From the NCBI RefSeq assembly GCF_900188025.1, contig NZ_FZNO01000021.1, positions 41,370 to 105,369 on the forward strand: 64,000 nt of DNA, given 5' to 3'. The notes beneath the pieces were generated by a model. It saw only the letters and a program-made list of their open reading frames with translations, made no database searches and was not told where the DNA came from. Positions 49,176-57,568 of this stretch are shown here, piece by piece. The stretch is from Blastococcus mobilis. GTDB lineage: Bacteria > Actinomycetota > Actinomycetes > Mycobacteriales > Geodermatophilaceae. Within the stretch, counting starts at the first letter, position 1. Each line of letters starts with the position of its first letter. A program made the translations under genes and the position numbers.

Positions 49176-49595
49176 ATGCCCGTTGGTTATGCGCTCGTCA
49201 TGGATCCCCCGCCGGTCGAGGACTACCTGCGCCTTCGCGCCGATGCCGGGCTGTCCCCGAAGACCGAGGAACAGGCGGTGGCGGGTCTGCCGGGTAGTTG
49301 GGCTGCGTGTCATGTCGTCCACGAGGTGACCGATCAGGTCGTGGGCATGGGCCGCGTGCTCGGTGATGGAGGCTGGTACTTCCACGTCGTCGACATGGCG
49401 GTACATCCCGGCCACCAACGTCGTGGCCTCGGAGACGCCATCCTGACGGCGCTGCTCGAGCGCATCCGGGTGTCCGCACCCGGCGGTGCCTACGTCAACC
49501 TGCTGGCAGACCCACCCGGTCGTCGGCTCTATGCGCGTCATGGCTTCGCTGAGACCGCACCGGGCTCGGTCGGGATGGCCCTGACGCTCGGTTAG
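49176..49595 (+). CDS. GNAT-family N-acetyltransferase
   Basis: 139 residues from ATG 49176 (AGGTGGGG upstream); an in-frame ATG at 49158 is also possible. The acetyl-CoA site is VVDMAVHPGHQRRGLGDAIL (motif A, Q/RxxGxG/A), and the fold ends YARHGFAETAPGSVGMAL. The N-terminus VGYALVMDPPPVEDYLRLRADAGLS is that of a widespread bacterial subgroup. Substrate unknown. No gene was found in 49596-49778. Confidence 0.9.
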   Translation: MPVGYALVMDPPPVEDYLRLRADAGLSPKTEEQAVAGLPGSWAACHVVHEVTDQVVGMGRVLGDGGWYFHVVDMAVHPGHQRRGLGDAILTALLERIRVSAPGGAYVNLLADPPGRRLYARHGFAETAPGSVGMALTLG

Positions 49596-49778
49596 CCCGC
49601 TCTCACCACGCCGATGAGGGTGGCGGGCAAGCGGGGTGTACCGACGGCCGTGAAGGGCGAATGTTCGCCGGTCGCGGGTCGCGGTACTGGGACCGCAACT
49701 GCCGACCTTGCCCTGAGCGGCCCACTCTGTGCAAGACGCTGGGTGGCCCTTTTCTAACTTCGACGGTCCATTGTCGGG

Positions 49779-50108
49779 TCAGGCCTTCAGCGCGACGGCG
49801 CGACTTGGCTCGACCCGGGACCCCCGCACGGTGTACTTGGCCGATGAGCCGAGGCAGATGCCGGCAGTCTTGGCGCTTAACTTGTTGCTCCTGTCGCGGG
49901 CGGCATGTTCCCAGTCGACCGCAAGCAGGACGCGCTCCGTGTCTGGGTTGATCGACGCCACGACTGCCGGATGCGACGAGTGCTCCGCAGGGTCGTATGC
50001 GATGACGGCATCACCTTCAGCAAGTGGGCCGTCAGCACGTCGTACTGTGGCCTTCACCTGGCCATCCTTGGTGACCGAGTTGAAATCCACCCTGACCCGC
50101 GTGCTCAT
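49779..50108 (-). CDS. Hypothetical protein, first-from-left of a three-gene overlapping unit
   Basis: 109 residues, overlapping the gene at 50105 by 4 bases (ATGA). Mostly beta and coil: RVRVDFNSVTKDGQVKATVRRADG, DAVIAYDPAEHSSHPAVVAS, RVLLAVDWEHAARDRSN. No family recognised. Base composition here is less GC-rich than in the flanking genes, which hints at separate origin. Last of three small leftward genes. Confidence 0.6.
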   Translation of the reverse strand: MSTRVRVDFNSVTKDGQVKATVRRADGPLAEGDAVIAYDPAEHSSHPAVVASINPDTERVLLAVDWEHAARDRSNKLSAKTAGICLGSSAKYTVRGSRVEPSRAVALKA

Positions 50109-50509
50109 CGCCGTCGCCTCCTGTCCGGGTCCGGGTTAGGGATCGGTGGATCGAAGCACTCGATCCACTCCCTGACCCGCGAGTATGTCACTGGTTCTTC
50201 GAAGTAGACGTGGTGGTGGCAGTAGGACTCACCCTCATTGGCCTCCTGCACGATCCGGAACCCGGCGCTCCGAAGGCGGCCGAGGGAGCTGACCTGGACC
50301 TGTCCGTGCATGACTGGACCGTCATGACACGCCTGGATCAACGCCTGCTCGACGCTGCGTTCAGCGTTCGGCTCAACGATGAAGATGGACAGGACCGGCC
50401 CATCCCCGTCTGCGATGTTGTCCTGGATCTGCTGCAGGAGACTGGTCGGATCCCGGTTGATGCCTCCACGGGCAACTGGACTGTCGTCGCTCAGCGACGT
50501 CTGCTGCAT
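50105..50509 (-). CDS. Hypothetical protein of the overlapping small-gene unit
   Basis: 134 residues. Acid/neutral protein with SLLQQIQDNIADGDGPVLSIFIVEP, HDGPVMHGQVQVSSLGRLRS, ESYCHHHVYFEEPVTYSRVREWIECFD, ending in Arg-rich RRRRR. The CHHHVYF stretch could bind a metal, but this is only composition. It overlaps the 5' neighbour (stop/start TGATG at 50507-50511) and the 3' neighbour (ATGA at 50105-50108). Confidence 0.6.
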   Translation of the reverse strand: MQQTSLSDDSPVARGGINRDPTSLLQQIQDNIADGDGPVLSIFIVEPNAERSVEQALIQACHDGPVMHGQVQVSSLGRLRSAGFRIVQEANEGESYCHHHVYFEEPVTYSRVREWIECFDPPIPNPDPDRRRRR

Positions 50510-50853
50510 CAGAGGCCGAAGCCTGCGCGGAGATCCGGCAGCGCCTCCTCGGGCGCGGCTAGCCCTATGCGCTCGAACCGGCAGGAAAAGAAGCCGACTC
50601 GACGCACGGCAACGATGCCCATCACAGCCGGCCGGCTTGCGGGAACCGGCCAGAACAGCGCGTCGCCATCTGGCGCATCGAAAGTGGAGTTCGCAATGGT
50701 CACGTCTTCAAGGAGACCCAGTACAGCGGGACCAGTGATTACGCAGTTCTCGAAGGTGAGGTCTTCGAGCAGATCAGTCGTGACCGTCAGGTCAGAGATC
50801 CGGACGACCTGACTGCGGTACTCCCGCGTCCCGGGGTGCGGCGGTGTTGTCAC
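50509..50853 (-). CDS. Hypothetical protein with pentapeptide-like strands
   Basis: 114 residues from GTG 50853; an alternative GTG or ATG up to 14 codons earlier exists. The middle shows short repeats of hydrophobic-N-C/S spacing (LEDLTFENCVITGPAVLG, LLEDVTIANSTF, RVGFFSCRFERIGLA), reminiscent of a small beta-helix. Heads the three-gene unit. I do not know its role. Confidence 0.6.
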   Translation of the reverse strand: MTTPPHPGTREYRSQVVRISDLTVTTDLLEDLTFENCVITGPAVLGLLEDVTIANSTFDAPDGDALFWPVPASRPAVMGIVAVRRVGFFSCRFERIGLAAPEEALPDLRAGFGL

Positions 50854-50975
50854 CGACGCATCCTGGCATCTCTCCTTCCCCCCTCGCCTTCGCACGCTCT
50901 GAGCGGCCCCCTATGGGACACGCGCAAGGGGCACGTGCTTCCCGGCGATCCGCTCTTCATCTGTAGCGTCGTCCG

Positions 50976-51383
50976 GTGCCACGGCTGCCCGACAAGCCGA
51001 ACCCTCCGCATCGGCTGGACCGCTACGCCTTTCGAGCAGGCGAGTTGCGAAGCCCCGATGGAACCGACACAGGGCACGTGCTCGTCCTCCCGGCGGTCTA
51101 CTGGGCGCAGATCGGCGGCCACCTCTGGTGGCGGCGGTGGGGCGATCCGAAGACCACGGCGGACGTATGGGTGTCCGCCGCCGCTGTTGAGCACCCGTAC
51201 CACCTCGGTTGGCTCCTGGACGACTGGCTCGACGAGATGCTGGACCTCTGGGACGCCGGCCAGGTCGTGGTCGGCAATGACCTTCTGTATGAGGTCCGCT
51301 GGCTGGACGACCACGACTCGAGGATCATCGCCCGTGAGGTCTTCGACACAGACCTTGATCAAGAACGTGCCACTCGCGCATAG
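50976..51383 (+). CDS. Hypothetical protein of 135 residues
   Basis: GTG start, divergent from the three-gene unit with a gap of about 120 bases. A Trp-rich protein (LPAVYWAQIGGHLWWRRWGDPK, LGWLLDDWLDEMLDLWDAGQV, LLYEVRWLDDHDSRIIAREV). No family recognised. Base use is less GC-rich than neighbours, like the three genes to its left. Could be a transferred module. Confidence 0.55.
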   Translation: MPRLPDKPNPPHRLDRYAFRAGELRSPDGTDTGHVLVLPAVYWAQIGGHLWWRRWGDPKTTADVWVSAAAVEHPYHLGWLLDDWLDEMLDLWDAGQVVVGNDLLYEVRWLDDHDSRIIAREVFDTDLDQERATRA

Positions 51384-51731
51384 AGGTTGCGGTTACGGCA
51401 TCGGCTGGCATTCCTAGCCCACGCTTCGTTGTCCCTGAGGCCGCCTTCAGAGCGAAGGTTGCCTGACGCGGTACCAGCAATGACAGCGCCACCGGCCCTC
51501 CTCTGCGGGCGGACCGGCGGCGCCGTGATCGCGGAACTAGCGGATGGCGTAGCGCACGCGCTCGTCGTCGCAGCTCATGGTGGGCTCGATCGAGAGCTGC
51601 CCGCCTTCGATGGCGGCTGGCGGCGCGTCCATGCAGACCTGGAAGTGTCGGAGCCGCCGCTGTTCAGGGTGGGGGCGTCCATGGCGTCGTCCGGCAGGAC
51701 CGCCGAGCACCCGATGATGCTGGTCCAGGCG
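51384..51731. other. Intergenic stretch with a possible gene remnant on the minus strand
   Basis: No gene is convincing here. On the minus strand, a frame ending at 51537 reads ...MDAPPAAIEGGQLSIEPTMS CDDERVRYAIR, which looks protein-like but has only a 31-codon open start and no ribosome site. It may be the tail of a lost gene. Otherwise nothing is seen. Confidence 0.25.
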
Positions 51732-52692
51732 TCAGCCGAAGGTGCGGCCCTCACCGCGGTAGGTCGGCAGCCTCCCGATCAGCTCGTCGTCGGCGAGGGT
51801 GTGCAGCTCGTTCACGTGCTCGCAGACCTCCCCGGCCTTGGCGTGCCGGAACCACACCCGGTCACCGATCCCCAGGTGCTCGGCCGCCGGGCCCCGCAGC
51901 GGCGTCTGCACCTCGCCGACGCCTTCCGCGGGCAGCCAGCGCAGGCCGGCCGGGTAGGTCGGCAGCGGCAGCCGGTCGGCACCGGGCGACCCCGATGCGA
52001 TCCACCCGCCTCCGGCGACGGCCACGGTGTCGGGTGCCGGGATGCGGACCACCGGGGCGGCGAAGAAGGTGGCCGGCCGGCCGGTGAAGGCGCGGTAGCC
52101 GTCGAAGAGTGCCGGGTTGTAGAGCCCGGACCCGGCGGCGACCTCGGTCACCGCGGCCTCGGCGGCGGTGCGCTCCACGCTGCCGGTCCCGCCTCCGTTG
52201 ACGAACTCGAGGTCGGCCACCTCCGAGACGGCGGCGACGACCGCTGCCCGTCGTCCGGCCAGCTCGCGACCCGCGATGCCCTGCATCCGGCGGACGACGA
52301 GGCCGCGGACCGGCCGGTGGGCCGGGGCGTCCTGCACTCCGGCGATCTGGGCCTCGTAGACCATGACGCCCACGACCAGGAACCCCGGCCGTCGCGCCAC
52401 CTCCCGGGCCAGCGCCGCAGCTTCGGTGGGGGAGTGGACGGGGGAGCGCCGCACGCCGACGTGCACCCGGCCGCCCGCCGCGCGCAGCGAGGCGTCGACG
52501 TCGAGGCAGATCCGCAGCCGTGGCCGATGTACCGCCGGGACGACGGCGTCGATCAGGTCGAGCTGCGCCGGCGAGTCGACCATGAGGGTCACCCGGGCCG
52601 CCGCCTGCTCGTCCGCGGCGAGCCGGCGGAGCGCCGTCCGGTCGACCGTCGGGTAGCCGACGACGACGTCGGTGCTGGCCGGGTCGTCTCCG
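51732..52692 (-). pseudogene. 5'-truncated amino-acid deaminase/aldolase (alanine-racemase-like fold)
   Basis: About 320 residues remain, from STDVVVGYPTVDRTALRRL to GEGRTFG. The family (D-threonine aldolase/D-serine dehydratase-like, PLP on an alanine-racemase barrel plus metal-binding C-domain) is normally about 400 residues. It starts with a strand carrying the PLP-binding Lys in ASKSxR. That N-terminal part, about 80 residues, is not encoded upstream; the region up to 52824 holds no equivalent and the divergent lactone oxidase begins at 52825. The C-terminal metal/substrate residues (RVWFRHAKAGEVCEHVNEL) are intact. Without the PLP lysine it cannot be active. Confidence 0.7.
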
Positions 52693-52824
52693 CCGGTAGG
52701 TCGGAGCAGAGGTCGCTCATCGCGGCGAGCGTGCGGTCGGGCCTCGACCGGGTCAAGATGATCAGCCCGTTGACCTGGGTCCGCTCGGCCTGCAGAGTGC
52801 GGGCGAGCGACGAGGGAGGGCTCT

Positions 52825-54168
52825 GTGACGCATGCTCCGGCACCGTCTGGCACCCGGACGCGCTGGCGGAACTGGGCCGGCAACCAACGGGCCACCGTCG
52901 AGGTCGTCCACCCTGCCTCCGCGGCCGAGGTCGCCGACCTCCTGGTCACCGCCGCGGCCGCCGGTCGCCGCGTGCGTCCCATCGGTAGTGGGCACTCCTT
53001 CTCGGCGATCGGCCGGCCGGAGGATCTGCAGCTCGCCTGCGGCCGGCTCGACGCGATCGGGCAGGTCACTCCCGACGGGCAGGTGACCGTCGGGGCGGGC
53101 ACGACCCTGCACCGGATCAACGCCGAGCTCCTGCGGAGCGGCTGGTCGCTGACCAACCTCGGCGACATCGACCGGCAGGCCATCGCGGGCGCGCTGGCGA
53201 CCGGCACGCACGGCACGGGAGCGCGCTTCGGCGGGCTGGCGACCCAGGTGCGCGCGCTGGAGCTGGTGACCGCGGCGGGAGAGGTGCTCCGCTGCGACGC
53301 CGACACCCACCCCGACGTCTTCTCCGCCGCCCGCGTCGGTCTCGGGGCCCTGGGCGTCGTCACCGCCGTGACCCTCCAGGCGGTGCCCGCGTTCGCCCTG
53401 CGCGCGGTGGAGGGTCCGGGGACGCTGACGGCTGCCATCGAGGGCTTCGAAGAGCTCATGACCTCGACCGACCACGTCGAGTTCTACTGGTTCCCGCACA
53501 CCGACGCGACCCTTCTGAAGTGCAACACGAGAGTGCCGCTGGACCAGGGGCTCGCCCCGTTACCGCGCTGGCGGGCGGTCTGGGACGACGAGATCCTGGC
53601 CAACGGCGCCTTCGCGGGCGTCGTGGCCACCGGTCGCCGGGTCCCCGCCCTGATCCCGCCGTTGGCCCGCATGTCGGCGAAGTCGCTCGGGACCCGGTCC
53701 TGGACCGACCACGCGCACCGGGTGTTCGTCAGCCGGCGCCGGGTCCGGTTCCTCGAGATGGAGTACGCGGTTCCGCGGGCCGAGGCCCCGGCCGTCCTGG
53801 CGGAGCTGCGCCGGGTGCACGAGGCCGGCGACTGGCGTGCCGCGTTCCCCGTCGAGGTCCGGCTGGCCGCCGCCGACGACGCCCCGCTGTCCACGGCGTC
53901 CGCGCGGGACACCGCCTACATCGCGGCGCACGTTCCCGCGGGAACGGAGCCGGGGTCCTGGTTCGCCGCGCTGGAGGCGATCACCGGCGAGGTGGGTGGC
54001 CGGCCGCACTGGGGAAAGCTGCACGGGCTCGCCGCCGGGGCCCTCCGCGCCCGCTATCCACGGTTCGACGAGTTCGTCGCCGTCCGCGACCGGCTCGACC
54101 CCACCGGCGTCCTCGGCAACGCCTACCTCGACCGCGTGCTGGGACCGGTCGGCTCGACCGGCTCCTGA
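52825..54168 (+). CDS. D-arabinono-1,4-lactone oxidase family FAD enzyme
   Basis: 447 residues, GTG start. FAD/PCMH domain: RVRPIGSGHSFSAIGRPEDL with the flavin-linked His region, GDIDRQAIAGALATGTHGTG, QVRALELVTAAGEVLRCD. ALO C-terminal domain: DHVEFYWFPHTDATLLKCNT, KSLGTRSWTDHAHRVF, RVRFLEMEYAVPRAEAPAVL, GRPHWGKLHGLAAGALRARY. It oxidises a sugar-1,4-lactone with oxygen. The usual divergent partner, a deaminase/aldolase, is truncated here. Confidence 0.93.
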   Translation: MTHAPAPSGTRTRWRNWAGNQRATVEVVHPASAAEVADLLVTAAAAGRRVRPIGSGHSFSAIGRPEDLQLACGRLDAIGQVTPDGQVTVGAGTTLHRINAELLRSGWSLTNLGDIDRQAIAGALATGTHGTGARFGGLATQVRALELVTAAGEVLRCDADTHPDVFSAARVGLGALGVVTAVTLQAVPAFALRAVEGPGTLTAAIEGFEELMTSTDHVEFYWFPHTDATLLKCNTRVPLDQGLAPLPRWRAVWDDEILANGAFAGVVATGRRVPALIPPLARMSAKSLGTRSWTDHAHRVFVSRRRVRFLEMEYAVPRAEAPAVLAELRRVHEAGDWRAAFPVEVRLAAADDAPLSTASARDTAYIAAHVPAGTEPGSWFAALEAITGEVGGRPHWGKLHGLAAGALRARYPRFDEFVAVRDRLDPTGVLGNAYLDRVLGPVGSTGS

Positions 54169-54389
54169 GCGCGGCTCATGCCAGCACGTGCGGACCCGCC
54201 CGTTGCATGGCTCCGTGATCGATCCGGTGGACGGAACGGTCAGCGCGGGGGCAATGTCCTGATCTGTCCGCGTTGATCACCGTCATGGCGCTCGCCTACC
54301 CGACTACGTCGTCCTCACCGGACCGGCTGCTGCGCTGGCGGGCGCGAGCCATGCCGCACCGAGGCGTGGCTCCGCTCAGATGCGGGGCC

Positions 54390-54416
54390 GGGGCGCCGGA
54401 GTCGGTCCGGCGCCCC
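54390..54416 (-). terminator. Hairpin terminator after the zinc alcohol dehydrogenase gene
   Basis: An 11-base perfect stem (54390-54400 with 54406-54416) and a 5-base loop lie just 7 bases past the stop of the leftward dehydrogenase gene at 54424. It probably ends that transcript. Confidence 0.82.
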
Positions 54417-54423
54417 GAGCCGG

Positions 54424-55605
54424 TCACGGCTTGAGCAGCACCTTGACGTGGCCTTGCTTCTTCTCCCGGAAGTTCATGTAGGCCTGCGTCGCTTCGGCGA
54501 GCGGCACGTGGTGGGTCGCGAAGGTGTCGACGCCGAGCGGGTCGTCGTCGGTGAGCAGCGGAAGGATGTCGGGCACCCAGCGCCACACGTTGGCCTGCCC
54601 CATGCGCAGCTGGATCTGCTTGTCGAACATCCGCATCAGCGGCAGCGGATCGGTGGCGCCCCCGTAGACCCCGGAGAGCGAGATCGTGCCGCCGCGGCGG
54701 ACCGCCTCGATCGCGGTGTTGAGCGCGGCGAGCCGGTCGACGCCGGCCACCTGCATGACCTTCTCCATGACCGCGTCCGGCACGAGCGCCGTGGCCTTCT
54801 GGGCGAGCGTCGCCAGCGGTGAACCGTGGGCCTCCATGCCGACCGCGTCGATCACCGCGTCGGGACCGCGCCCAGAGGTGGCGTCCCGGACCGCCTGGAC
54901 GACGTCGGCCTGTGCCGTCGAGTCGATCACCGTGACTCCGCGCGCGCGGGCCCGTTCGAGGCGCTCGGGCACGACGTCGGCGCCGAACACCGTGCCGGCC
55001 CCGCGGTGCAGGGCGATGCGCGCCGCCATGTCACCGATGGGGCCGAGGCCCAGGACGAGCACCGTGCCGCCCTGCGGGATGCCGGCGTACTGGACGGCCT
55101 GCCAGGCGGTCGGCAGGACGTCGGAGAGATAGACGAAGCGGTCGTCGGCGGGACCCTCGGGCACCTTGATCGGCAGGGTGTTGCCGAAGGGCACGCGGAG
55201 GTACTCCGCCTGCCCGCCGGGGACCTGGCCGTAGAGCTTGGTGTAGCCGAACAGGGAGGCGCCGAAGCCCTGCTCCCGGTTCTGCGTCGTCTCGCACTGG
55301 GACTGCAGGCCCTGGGAGCACATCCAGCAGGTGCCGCACGAGATGTTGAAGGGGACGACGACGCGGTCGCCCGGCTTGACCGCCGTCACCTCCGCGCCGA
55401 CCTCCCGGACGATCCCCATCGGCTCGTGGCCCATGACGTCGCCCACGGTCATGAACGGCGCCATGACCTCGATGAGGTGGAGATCGGACCCGCAGATGCC
55501 GCTCGAGGTGATCTCAACGATGACGTCCGTGGGCTCCTGGATGATCGGGTCGGGGACCGTCTCCACCTGCACGTCGGCTCGGCCGTGCCAGGTCACTGCG
55601 CGCAT
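54424..55605 (-). CDS. Zinc-dependent alcohol dehydrogenase (formaldehyde dehydrogenase-like)
   Basis: 393 residues, ATG 55605 with GGGAGA upstream. MDR alcohol dehydrogenase: catalytic zinc Cys in SGICGSDLHLIEVM, GHEPMGIVREVG, structural-zinc Cys in ISCGTCWMCSQGLQSQCE, NAD-binding VLVLGLGPIGDMAARIA and substrate-domain loop GAGTVFGADVVPERLERARA. Most like the glutathione-independent formaldehyde dehydrogenase group. NAD(P)-linked oxidation of an alcohol or hydrated aldehyde. Confidence 0.93.
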   Translation of the reverse strand: MRAVTWHGRADVQVETVPDPIIQEPTDVIVEITSSGICGSDLHLIEVMAPFMTVGDVMGHEPMGIVREVGAEVTAVKPGDRVVVPFNISCGTCWMCSQGLQSQCETTQNREQGFGASLFGYTKLYGQVPGGQAEYLRVPFGNTLPIKVPEGPADDRFVYLSDVLPTAWQAVQYAGIPQGGTVLVLGLGPIGDMAARIALHRGAGTVFGADVVPERLERARARGVTVIDSTAQADVVQAVRDATSGRGPDAVIDAVGMEAHGSPLATLAQKATALVPDAVMEKVMQVAGVDRLAALNTAIEAVRRGGTISLSGVYGGATDPLPLMRMFDKQIQLRMGQANVWRWVPDILPLLTDDDPLGVDTFATHHVPLAEATQAYMNFREKKQGHVKVLLKP

Positions 55606-55805
55606 CTCAGCTTCTCCCTCGATAGGGCCGTCGATCGGCCGTTTCAAGGGGCTTTTGCCCCGTGGTGACCTGGATCGCGCGACTTTCAACGAAACGCTGC
55701 GCGCCCGTAACTCTCCGTAGGTCAGTGCTCACGTTCCGAGGAACTACATCCGTGCATCTTTGTGGCCCGGGACACATAACTGCAGGTAGGTACCCCACCG
55801 ACTGG

Positions 55806-55836
55806 GTCACGGAAACATCACGACGTGTTTACATGG
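55806..55836 (+). promoter_or_regulatory. 11-bp-spaced GTCACG/ATCACG repeat upstream of the second M23 gene
   Basis: GTCACG at 55806 and ATCACG at 55817 (period 11), then TGTTT (55826-55830) and ATGG (55833-55836). Matches the element at 13556-13586 in order and spacing, 22 of 31 bases identical, and it lies 88 bases before the ATG versus 90. The GTTTACAT stretch could be a -10 region. Proposed as a shared regulator site. Confidence 0.5.
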
Positions 55837-55893
55837 GTCCCGCTCCTCTCCCCGGGAGTGCACGTGGAATGCCCGCCAACGGAAGTCAGGTGC

Positions 55894-57465
55894 ATGAGTT
55901 CGCTCCACCAGGACCGCCTCCTCGTCGAGGGATCGGAACCCGCCACCGGGTCCGCTTCGACCCCTGGGACGGCCCGCGGAACGTCGCGGCGACCGGCTGA
56001 GAAGAAGGCGACCAGCACGGTCCCGACGCAGCGCCAGGGGACGGCGCAGCGCTCCGGGTCCACCCCGACCACCACCGAAGGCGCGGCCCCCGCGGCCGGG
56101 GCCCGACGCAGTGCCGGTGCCAAGGCAGCAGCCGCTGCGGGCGGCGCCGCCGGCACGCTTGCGTCGCGCGCCAAGGCCGCTACGAACGCGACCGCGAAGG
56201 TTGCCTCGGGCAAGGCAGCCACCGTCAGGGCGACAACGGCCAAGGCCGCCACCGCGAAGGTGGCGGCAGCGAAGGCGGTGCGAGGCAAGGCCGCGACGTC
56301 GAAGACTGTCGCCGCGAAGCCGGCCGCCGCCAAGCCGGCCGCCGCGAAGGCTTCGGCCGCAGACGCTCCGGCCGTGGAGTCGGCGGCCGTGGAGTCGGCG
56401 GTGGTGAAGGGCGCTTCCGACAAGAAGTCCGCGCCCGCTACGAAGGCGGCAGTTGCGAAGGCGCCGGTCGCCAAGACGACCCCGGCAAAGACTGCTGCTT
56501 CGGCTGTGAAGACGATGGCCGACACGACAGCCGACACGACGACGGCCGCCGCGGCCACGCCGACCGCTCAGGCCCCCACCGTCCGGCCGACGCCGTACAA
56601 GCGCACCCCGCCCCTCGCCGACGTCGTCGCGCCGGTGGCCGAGCCGGCGGCCGGCCCCCTCGATGTCGCGGTGGAGGCCCCGGTCGTCGTCGCCGCCGTC
56701 GCCGAGGGGCGGCTGCCCGGAGGTTTCCGCCGCCGTCCGCCGTCGATCCGGCGCCGCCCGGCGCTGTACCTGGCGGCCGCCCTCATCGGCGCGACGAGCC
56801 TCGGCGCCGTCACGACCGGCGAGCCCGCCGCCCGGGCCACCCAGACGATGAGCCACTCGGTCAGCGTGGCGCAGGAGCTCGGCATCCAGGCCACGCCGAA
56901 GCAGGCGATCACCGACACCCACGCCGCCGAGCTCCTCGGCGATCTGGCGGTCAGCCGCAATGCCCGCGACGCCGAGCAGGCCGCGGCCGCGAACATCCAG
57001 GCCGAGGCCGACCGGGTCGCCGCGGAGGCCGCCGCCGCGGCTGCCGCGGCTGCTGCGGAGGCCGCTCGCCCGAAGGCTGTCCGCCCCGTCGAGGGTGCCC
57101 GCCTCACCAGTGGCTTCGGTGCCCGCTGGGGCACGCTGCACGCCGGCATCGACCTCGCCGCGCCGATGCACACCCCCGAGTACGCGGTCATGGACGGTGT
57201 CGTGCTCGAAGCGGGTCCGGCCAGCGGCTACGGGCTCGCCGTCTACATCCAGCACGAGAACGGCGACGTCACCGTCTACGGCCACATGGACTCCATCCTG
57301 GTCGAGGCCGGTCAGGTCGTCCGTGCCGGCGACACGATCGCCCTCCTCGGCAACCGGGGGCAGTCCACCGGCCCGCACCTGCACTTCGAGGTGCACGTCG
57401 GCGGCCTCAACGGCGAGAAGATCGACCCGCTCCCGTGGCTCCGGGACAAGGGCGTCGAGATCTGA
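55894..57465 (+). CDS. M23 endopeptidase with a Lys/Ala-rich histone-H1-like N-terminal domain
   Basis: 523 residues from ATG 55894 (context CAGGTGCATG, as in the paralogue). Residues 67-207 are a low-complexity Ala/Lys/Thr/Val region with PAAAKPAAAK-type repeats resembling histone H1 tails. Residues 276-288 are basic, then a membrane helix 289-308, a coiled segment 355-392 and an M23 domain about 400-515 with His416, Asp420 and HLHFEV (His495/His497). Basic residues before the helix point to N-inside topology, so the H1-like part would be in the cytoplasm and the peptidase outside. The catalytic half is a clear paralogue of 13646-14416. Confidence 0.88.
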   Translation: MSSLHQDRLLVEGSEPATGSASTPGTARGTSRRPAEKKATSTVPTQRQGTAQRSGSTPTTTEGAAPAAGARRSAGAKAAAAAGGAAGTLASRAKAATNATAKVASGKAATVRATTAKAATAKVAAAKAVRGKAATSKTVAAKPAAAKPAAAKASAADAPAVESAAVESAVVKGASDKKSAPATKAAVAKAPVAKTTPAKTAASAVKTMADTTADTTTAAAATPTAQAPTVRPTPYKRTPPLADVVAPVAEPAAGPLDVAVEAPVVVAAVAEGRLPGGFRRRPPSIRRRPALYLAAALIGATSLGAVTTGEPAARATQTMSHSVSVAQELGIQATPKQAITDTHAAELLGDLAVSRNARDAEQAAAANIQAEADRVAAEAAAAAAAAAAEAARPKAVRPVEGARLTSGFGARWGTLHAGIDLAAPMHTPEYAVMDGVVLEAGPASGYGLAVYIQHENGDVTVYGHMDSILVEAGQVVRAGDTIALLGNRGQSTGPHLHFEVHVGGLNGEKIDPLPWLRDKGVEI

Positions 57466-57483
57466 CCTCGACCCCGTGACGCT

Positions 57484-57520
57484 CGACGCCCCCGCCGGAC
57501 CGAACCGGTCGGGGGCGTCG
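57484..57520 (+). terminator. Hairpin terminator after the second M23 gene
   Basis: A 15-base stem with a one-base bulge and a 6-base loop, 19 bases past the stop at 57465. It is followed by GCGTTTGGGG. A CDF transporter gene starts 49 bases later. Confidence 0.82.
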
Positions 57521-57568
57521 GCGTTTGGGGCACACTGCGCGGGGGAGGCGCAGGCAGGGAGGCGGTCG

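Noticed and set aside
51537..51731. Short minus-strand frame ending CDDERVRYAIR as a gene
   Set aside because: Only about 31 codons from any start and no ribosome site; noted as a possible remnant only.
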